Positions 1 through 5,300 of a DNA stretch of 7,981 bases are shown here, one piece after another. The stretch comes from Verrucomicrobiota bacterium (GTDB lineage Bacteria; Verrucomicrobiota; Verrucomicrobiia; Limisphaerales; UBA9464), in NCBI GenBank assembly GCA_025354845.1, contig JANXMD010000450.1, positions 1 to 7,981 of the forward strand. The letters are read 5' to 3'. Every line of letters starts with the position of its first letter. The first letter of the stretch is position 1. The translations under genes and the position numbers were made by a program. The notes under the pieces were generated by a model. It was not told the DNA's origin. It searched no databases and was given only the letters and a program-made list of their open reading frames with translations.

Positions 1-39
1 CACACTCAGTCGCAAACAACTCTTAGGACGACTTACCTT

Positions 40-651
40 ATGAAAAATTGGATCAAAACAGTCGCAATGACGGCCTTGGCTGTCGGTTGCGTCACCCAAA
101 CCAGAGCAAATCTTCTGGTAAACGGCAGCTTTGAAAACCCCGGCCTGGGTGGCGGGTGGACCACTGCTGGCAGCTTCCCTGGTTGGACCGCTGTCGCCCC
201 TGGAAATCCCAGTCTTGAGATCGGTGCAGGCTCAATCTACGGAGTCACCGGGTACGATCAGTATCAGGTCATGGAGCTGGATTCTTACAGCAACGTGGTT
301 GCCCAGCAGACGATCAGCGGTTTGAGTGGCTCCTACAGCTTGTCGTTTCTGTACGCGCTCCGAGCCGGTGTCGCTCCCTCGAGTGGAACCTTGTCCGTGT
401 TCTGGAATAGCGGACTAATCGGGAATTTCAACCCGACCAGTGGGGCGATGACGCTCTACTCCACGACGGTAACCGGCGGTGCCTTCAATACGCTGCAGTT
501 TTGGGGCACCGGCTATTCGGACTCCTACGGCGCGATCATTGATGGAGTGTCGCTGGACCAGCGGGTGTCGGTGCCGGATGGCGGATCGACCATGACCCTT
601 ATGGGTCTGGGTTTGCTCGCTGTTGCAGGCGTGCGCCGTAAGCTGAGCTGA
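40..651 (+). CDS. Exported beta-sandwich protein with VPDSG-CTERM-type (VPDGG) sorting tail
   Basis: A 203-residue exported protein of unknown specific function. Residues 1-23 form a signal peptide (MKNWIK, hydrophobic MTALAVGCV, likely cleavage after TRA). The mature part opens with NLLVNGSFE and continues with PGWT near 47-50, a central YSLSFLYALR block and a late GAIIDGVSL strand. This order is typical of the DUF642/choice-of-anchor beta-sandwich domains common in PEP-CTERM proteins, which resemble carbohydrate-binding folds. The tail is VPDGGST at 178-184, then about 14 hydrophobic residues, then RRKLS: the tripartite exosortase signal of the VPDSG-CTERM class. In that model the protein is exported, cleaved near the motif and released or anchored at the surface. 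An AGGA 11 bases before the ATG is a weak ribosome site. The promoter lies off the window. The tail call is firm, the fold call moderate, and ligand binding is inference only. Confidence 0.88.
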   Translation: MKNWIKTVAMTALAVGCVTQTRANLLVNGSFENPGLGGGWTTAGSFPGWTAVAPGNPSLEIGAGSIYGVTGYDQYQVMELDSYSNVVAQQTISGLSGSYSLSFLYALRAGVAPSSGTLSVFWNSGLIGNFNPTSGAMTLYSTTVTGGAFNTLQFWGTGYSDSYGAIIDGVSLDQRVSVPDGGSTMTLMGLGLLAVAGVRRKLS

Positions 652-707
652 TTCGAATCGGGACGATTCGAGTTCAAGCTGGGTTCCAGTTTTGGAGCCA
701 TGGACAG

Positions 708-741
708 GGTGCCGATTTATCATCGGCACCTTTTTCTTTTT
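708..741 (+). terminator. Intrinsic terminator of the first CTERM gene
   Basis: A perfect 9-bp stem (GGTGCCGAT at 708-716, ATCGGCACC at 722-730) with a 5-base loop is followed directly by TTTTTCTTTTT at 731-741. It lies 57 bases after the stop codon at 651 and is a textbook rho-independent terminator on the + strand. It indicates that the upstream gene is transcribed separately from the next one. Confidence 0.9.
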
Positions 742-743
742 AC

Positions 744-768
744 CGGCACCAGAGAGCCACTGGTGCCG
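744..768. repeat. Second perfect hairpin sharing arm sequence with the terminator
   Basis: CGGCACCAG (744-752) and CTGGTGCCG (760-768) form a perfect 9-bp inverted repeat around a 7-base loop. There is no T-run on either side in the sense that would make it a terminator. Its CGGCACC/GGTGCCG core is the same 7-mer that forms the stem of the terminator ending 3 bases upstream, so the arms of the two hairpins could pair with each other in alternative ways. Function unknown. Confidence 0.7.
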
Positions 769-811
769 TGACTTCGCACGCGTGGTGTCCCCTGCCGGCT
801 CCGCGGGACAA

Positions 812-850
812 TACCGGCCAGCTACCGACCATGGACTGGCAGGTATTTTC
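812..850 (+). other. Imperfect hairpin followed by a short T-run, possible weak back-up terminator
   Basis: TACCGGCCAG (812-821) and CTGGCAGGTA (836-845) pair with one mismatch around a 14-base loop, followed by TTTT at 846-849. The T-run is short and the loop long, so termination would be weak at best. It is the third inverted repeat within 145 bases after the first gene. Confidence 0.35.
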
Positions 851-950
851 ACGGAAAACTCTCACCGGATCTCACTTCGAGTCTGGCCCAATTTCCTAAC
901 GCGTTCGGAAACCAGATACCGCTGAGACGACGCTGCGCTGGTCGGGGGAA

Positions 951-979
951 GTATGGGCTGAGCGGCAGCTCACCCGTAC
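951..979. repeat. Dispersed hairpin, copy 1 (TGAGC-GGCA-GCTCA core)
   Basis: The core TGAGCGGCAGCTCA (959-972) is a 5-bp perfect stem around GGCA. The pairing extends outward: GGG (955-957) with CCC (973-975), one T.G wobble, then GTA (951-953) with TAC (977-979), with a single bulged C at 958. The same 14-base core occurs again at 2248-2261, so this looks like a short intergenic palindromic (REP-like) element. One window with two copies cannot prove a family. Confidence 0.5.
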
Positions 980-1277
980 CTAGCCCTACCTGTCACCGGG
1001 CGGATTGGAGACACGATCAAAATCCATTCGGACACCACTTATGCCAGTGATGAGTTGAGCGCGGGGGAATTGCCGGCATAGGTCCCCTGGCCGGTCGTAT
1101 CCGGCGGGTATCTTTACAGCCGCATGCCATACGACGGAATTTATGACGCCTCTCGTTTTGAGATCTAACGGGTTTGTTTGTAGGCACTTAAAGTAACGAA
1201 CAGCCCTCAAGACCAAGAACGACGTCGGATTCGTTGACATTTTTCGAGGATCCAATCGCCTGATGTAGAGAAGTCAT

Positions 1278-1306
1278 TTGAAATTCCGAAATAATGTAGG
1301 TATCTT
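1278..1306 (+). promoter_or_regulatory. Candidate sigma70-type promoter upstream of the second CTERM gene
   Basis: TTGAAA (1278-1283) and TATCTT (1301-1306) are separated by exactly 17 bases. They match the -35 consensus at 5 of 6 positions and the -10 consensus at 4 of 6. Transcription would start near 1313 and give a leader of about 158 bases. The match is moderate and competes with the sigma54-like site downstream. Confidence 0.3.
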
Positions 1307-1335
1307 GGGATGAGCCGGTTACGAGTCCGAATCTC

Positions 1336-1357
1336 TATTGTGCGCCACACCACAATA
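1336..1357. promoter_or_regulatory. 22-bp dyad, candidate operator next to the -24 element
   Basis: TATTGTG (1336-1342) and CACAATA (1351-1357) are exact reverse complements separated by 8 bases. The TGTG-N8-CACA geometry equals the half-site spacing of CRP-family dimers, although the inner A/T bases of the CRP consensus are absent. The site ends 4 bases before the candidate -24 element at 1362 and lies downstream of the sigma70-like start, so it could act at either promoter. Which protein binds, if any, is unknown. Confidence 0.4.
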
Positions 1358-1361
1358 CGGG

Positions 1362-1377
1362 TGGCACCTTTCATGCT
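1362..1377 (+). promoter_or_regulatory. Candidate sigma54 (-24/-12) promoter
   Basis: TGGCACC-TTTC-ATGCT matches the sigma54 consensus TGGCAYR-N4-TTGCW, with the invariant GG and GC separated by the required 10 bases. Mismatches are C for R at the seventh position and A for T at the first base of the -12 box. Transcription would start near 1388, leaving a leader of about 83 bases before the ATG at 1471. In PEP-CTERM/exosortase systems a sigma54-dependent regulator (PrsR, with the kinase PrsK) is a recurring partner, which makes the site plausible here. No such regulator is in the window. Confidence 0.5.
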
Positions 1378-1458
1378 TTTTGAGCTGAACTAATCCAATC
1401 AGAAGAAAGTGATAGGTTGGAAAAGCGAAAAGAGGAACGTTTGGGAATCAATCAGATC

Positions 1459-1462
1459 AGGA
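1459..1462 (+). promoter_or_regulatory. Ribosome binding site that decides the start at 1471
   Basis: AGGA lies 8 bases before the ATG at 1471. This supports that ATG over the in-frame TTG at 1417, which would put 18 charged residues in front of a normal signal peptide. Confidence 0.6.
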
Positions 1463-1470
1463 ACAAAACC

Positions 1471-2091
1471 ATGAAACTTCAACAAATAGCGACTGCAGGA
1501 ATGCTGTTGTCAGGAATTCTGGCAACGTCGGCGATGGGTGACCAGGTCAAGATAGACTGGTTCAACGGCGGGCATGACGGCGCCTCTTTAGGGACGTTTA
1601 GCTCAGGAAAGCACTTCACTACCTTTTGCTTGGAAGATGGTGAGTATTTTTACTCGGGCCGCTGGTATGATTACACGAAGAACCAGGACGTTATCCAAGG
1701 GTGGGGCAGCAGCCTTCCTCATAGTCCGAATATTCCGCTAACGGTGGGTGCCGTTAATTTGTACAAGGACTTTTTGAGTGACACTGGAGCTGCTGGAGCA
1801 GCCTCTGCGACGGATGTGCAATACGCCATTTGGGCGAGCCAAGGGTACGGTGCTGGTGTTATCGCCAGTCTGTTGCCATATATCGATTCCACGGCCTATA
1901 CCGGCAATTCGTACTACGCCGTCAATCAATTCGACGCGTCGAATTCTGATGGGCTCAATGGCTATGGTGGTGTGGCTGTCGCGGGTTTGCGCCAGTCCTT
2001 TATTAACGCTCCAGACGGCGGATCGACCTCCATGTTGATGGGCCTTGGTTTGACTGCCGTTGGCTTTGTTTCCCGCCGGATGCGAAAGTAG
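1471..2091 (+). CDS. Exported VPDSG-CTERM-type protein with candidate Cys-Gln thioester domain
   Basis: A 206-residue exported protein. Residues 1-23 are a signal peptide (MKLQQ, then a hydrophobic run, with cleavage likely after SAMG). The C-terminus is APDGGSTS (180-187), a hydrophobic LMGLGLTAVGFV segment and SRRMRK: a VPDSG-CTERM-type exosortase tail with Ala in place of Val. The body has TFCLEDGEYF at 51-60, holding the only Cys of the protein (Cys53), and ATDVQYAIW at 113-121 (Gln117). A [YFL]C motif followed by a hydrophobic-Q-x-x-hydrophobic-hydrophobic motif is the signature of bacterial thioester (TQXA-type) adhesin domains, where Cys and Gln form an internal thioester. The resemblance is seen; the bond and any covalent adhesion role are inferred. 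The alternative is a structural surface protein with the same fold but no thioester. The gene has its own promoter region and terminator, so it is probably monocistronic. Confidence 0.88.
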   Translation: MKLQQIATAGMLLSGILATSAMGDQVKIDWFNGGHDGASLGTFSSGKHFTTFCLEDGEYFYSGRWYDYTKNQDVIQGWGSSLPHSPNIPLTVGAVNLYKDFLSDTGAAGAASATDVQYAIWASQGYGAGVIASLLPYIDSTAYTGNSYYAVNQFDASNSDGLNGYGGVAVAGLRQSFINAPDGGSTSMLMGLGLTAVGFVSRRMRK

Positions 2092-2120
2092 TCTTTCGGA
2101 AAGAAATCTAATGATTGCAA

Positions 2121-2146
2121 GGGGCAGCTTCGGCTGCCCCTTTTTT
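2121..2146 (+). terminator. Intrinsic terminator of the second CTERM gene
   Basis: GGGGCAGC (2121-2128) and GCTGCCCC (2133-2140) form a perfect 8-bp stem closed by a C(TTCG)G tetraloop, followed by six T at 2141-2146. It lies 29 bases after the stop codon. On the minus strand the stem is followed only by TTGC, so it should not stop transcription of the converging large gene efficiently. Confidence 0.93.
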
Positions 2147-2245
2147 GCTGAGAGATCGTATGACACGGTGAACCAACCATCTCTCCGACTCTCGCGCTTA
2201 TGTTCGCCCTAAAACAGCGATGCGAGCTCTCGGAGCGGAATATCG

Positions 2246-2264
2246 GTTGAGCGGCAGCTCAGCC
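2246..2264. repeat. Dispersed hairpin, copy 2 (TGAGC-GGCA-GCTCA core)
   Basis: GGTTGAGC (2246-2252 plus the preceding G) and GCTCAGCC (2257-2264) pair around GGCA with one G.T wobble. The 14-base core at 2248-2261 is identical to that at 959-972. Each of the two intergenic regions that follow a CTERM gene carries one copy. Confidence 0.5.
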
Positions 2265-2279
2265 CCACCGGTGGGTCGA

Positions 2280-2310
2280 GACTTTGGACTTTGGACTTTG
2301 GACTTTGGAC
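2280..2310. repeat. Tandem repeat (GACTTTG)4 GAC
   Basis: Four perfect head-to-tail copies of the 7-mer GACTTTG plus a partial fifth copy (GAC). It lies in the convergent intergenic region between the stop codons at 2091 and 2386 and is non-coding on both strands. Perfect identity of the units suggests recent slippage or active maintenance. Confidence 0.9.
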
Positions 2311-2320
2311 CCAAGCCGTT

Positions 2321-2334
2321 GCGGCCGAAGCCGC
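2321..2334 (-). other. cUUCGg hairpin downstream of the large repeat-protein gene
   Basis: Read on the minus strand this is GCGGC-TTCG-GCCGC, a 5-bp stem with the exceptionally stable C(UUCG)G tetraloop, about 50 bases after the stop codon of the large gene. There is no following T-run, so it is not a canonical terminator. It could stabilise the 3' end or assist factor-dependent termination. The GC-rich stretch around it makes chance formation possible. Confidence 0.3.
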
Positions 2335-2385
2335 GAGCCCGGCCGCCCCGCGTTCGAGAATGGCACCGCTTGAACCGGGAGCATT

Positions 2386-5300
2386 CTACGGCGCGACGAG
2401 GGCGCGGTAGAATCGGAGGTCCGCATCAGGAGTCGGATCGGTCCAGTGGAACGATGCTGCCGAACTCGTCACATTGGTAACCGTGGTCCATTGGATGAGA
2501 TCGGTCGATACCTGCAGCGCGAACGTCAGGCCGGCCACACCCTGAACATTCAGCTCCGCCGGGGGCGTGATGGTGATTGCAGGAGCCACGACCGCTTCCG
2601 TCACAATCACCGTGAACACGTTTGTCGCGCTTAGTGTCGGGTTCACCGTATCGAAGGCGTCTGTACTGGTCGCTACCGTAGTGATTACGTTCGTGCTAGG
2701 GCTTTGAGCATGTGAGGGCGTCCACCGGATGATTCCACTTCCATCGATCGTCATCCCCACCGGTGGACTCACCAACGTGTAGCTGAGAAGCGCATGGATA
2801 TTCGCGGTCGTCGCCGTGTTGGACACCGTCAGCAAGCTCAACTCACTAATCCTCTGTTGCGCGATTGCTGGGAGCGCGGGTGCTGCGTTCACTTCCTGGA
2901 CAATCACGGTGAACGCATTGGTTGCACTCAGGACCGGATTTAGTGGATCCAATGCGTCGGTGCTCGTCACCACTGTGGTGATCAGGTTCGTGCTTGGGCT
3001 CTGCGTCTGAGCAGGCGTCCACCGAATGACTCCGTTGCCGTCAATGGTCATGCCCGCAGGCGGATTCACCAACCGGTAGGCCAAGGTCGCCTGGGAATCC
3101 GACTCAATAGCCGTGTTCGCGACGGTCAGCAGAGCCAGTTCGTTCACCGCCTGCGGCAATATCACACCAAACAATGGCGTCGCATTGGTTTCCTTCGCCT
3201 TGACGAACACGGTGAACGTGTTGGTGGCGTGCAATGTCGGATTCACCAAGTCGAGACTGTCCGTACTCGTCGCCACGGTGGTGACCAAAGTTGGTCCGGC
3301 ACTCTGAGCGCGGGCGGGTGTGGTCCAACGGATGATGCCACTGCCATCGATGATCATTCCCGGTGGCGGGCTCAGCAGCGCGTAACTCAGGACCGCATGG
3401 ATGTTCTGGGCCGTCGCCGTGTTCGTCACGGTCAGAAAACTCAGCTCGATTGCATTCTGAACCGGAACCGCCGGCAAAATAGGCGGCTGGTTGATCTCGC
3501 GCACGATTACCGTAAAGGAATTGGTGGCACTCAATGTGGGGTTCACCAGATCCAGGGTGTCCGTACTCGTAGCGACAGTTGTGATCACGCTGGTTCCGGG
3601 ACTCTGCGTCTGGATTGGCACCCACCGAATAATCCCACTGGCATCAATCGTCATTCCTTCCGGTGCGCCCACCAGCGTGTAACTGAGGAGGGAGTGAATG
3701 TTCGATACAGAAGCCGCGTTCGTCACCGTGAGAAGAGTGAGCTCGTTGACTGTTTGCGGGGAAATCACACGGAAAACCGGCGCCGTGTTGACCTCCTGCA
3801 CGACTACCGTAAACGAATTGGTGGCGCTTAAGGCCGGATTTACCAAATCCTTCGTGTCCGTGCTCGTCACGATCGTTGTGATCGTGTTGGTGCTGGGGCT
3901 CTGCGCCTGGGCCGGTGTCCAGCGGATGATCCCGAGACTATCGATCGTCATTCCCGTCGGCGCTCCCACCAGAGCGTAGCTCAGGGTCGAGTGGATATTC
4001 GGAGCGGATGCCGTGTTCGTGACGGTCAACAGATTCAGCTCTCGAACTACCTGCGGAGGGACCTCAGGAGGCACCGGTGCCACATTCACTTCCTGCACAA
4101 ACACGGTAAACTGATTTGTGGCGCTGAGCACCGGATTCACCAAATCCAGGGCGTCCGTGCCCGTAGCGATAGCGGTAATAAAATTGGTGCTTGGACTCTG
4201 AGTTTGCGCCGGGGTCCAGCGGACAATGCCACTTGCATCGATCGCCATCCCAGCCGGCGCCCCCTGTAGCCGGTAGCTCAGCACCGCACGCGAATTCCCC
4301 GCCGTCGCCGTGTTCGTCACGGTCAGCAAACTCAGCTCGTTTACCGTCTGCGGCGGGATCACCGGCAGCAGTGGTGCCCGATTGATCTCGCGCACGACCA
4401 CGAGGAACGAATTGGTGGCGTTCACGGTCGGGTTTACCAAATCCAGGACGTCAGTGCTCGTCGCCACCGTGGCAACGAGGTTCGTCCCGGGGCTCTGCGT
4501 GTGCGTCGGCGTCCACCGAATGATCCCGCCTGCATCAATTGTCATGCCGGCGGGTGCACTCACCAATTTGTAGCTGAGTACCGCATTGGCATTCGCGGTC
4601 GTCGCCGTATTTGTCACCGTCAACAAACTCAATTCACTCACCGTCTGCAGAGGGACCGGACGGAAAACAGGAGCCAGGTTCACCTCCAGCACGATCACCG
4701 TGAACGAATTGGTGGCACTCAGTGTTGGGTTCACCAGATCAAGGATGTCAGTACTCGTGGCGATTGCGGTGATGACGTTGGTCGATGGACCCTGCGCCTG
4801 AGACGGCGTCCAAATCACAATGCCGTTGTTATCGATCGTCATACCCGGGGGCGGTCCCAGCAAACGGTAGCTGAGGACGGCATGGATGTTCGCGTCCGTC
4901 GCCGTGTTCGTTACCGTCAGCAAGCTCAGCTCGCTTACGGTCTGCGCGGCAATCACAGGCAGGACTGGAGGCTGGTTTACCTCGCGTACGATCACGGTGA
5001 AAAAATTGGTGGCACTGAGTGTCGGGTTCACCGAATCCAAAGCGTTGCTGCTCGTCGCCACCGTGGTGATCCGGTTCGTCCCTGGGCTCTGCGTCTGGGT
5101 CGGCGTCCACCGGATGATCCCGCCTACATCAATCGTCATGCCCTGCGGGGCTCCAACCAGCTCATAGCTCAGAACACCATGACTGTTCGCCTCCGTCGCC
5201 GTGTTCGTCACCGTCAGCAAGTTCAGTTCACTTACCGTTTGTAGCGGAATCACGCGGAATACCGGCGGCGAATTGAGCTCCTGCACGATCACGGTAAACG

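Larger units (their letters stand above)
769..1277. other. Gene-poor intergenic stretch
   Basis: About 500 bases with no open frame I can support. The longest frame is a TTG-started minus-strand frame of 89 codons (986-1255) with no recognisable motif, no clear ribosome site and no signal or membrane segment. The only structures I can point to are the hairpin at 812-850 and the dispersed hairpin at 951-979. It could hold a degraded gene or an unrecognised RNA. Confidence 0.5.

Noticed and set aside
415..852. 145-codon minus-strand frame antisense to the end of the first gene and its terminator
   Set aside because: It runs through the coding sequence of a clear exported protein and through two hairpins; the product is low-complexity and basic, with no motif.
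986..1255. 89-codon minus-strand open frame in the first intergenic region
   Set aside because: It starts with TTG, has no ribosome site, no recognisable motif and no signal or membrane segment. It is no better than chance in this composition.
1417..1470. Upstream TTG start for the second CTERM gene
   Set aside because: It would add 18 charged residues ahead of a normal signal peptide, and AGGA is properly spaced before the ATG at 1471.
2121..2146. Terminator as bidirectional, also ending the large minus-strand gene
   Set aside because: Read on the minus strand the stem is followed by TTGC and not a T-run, so only the plus-strand function is supported.
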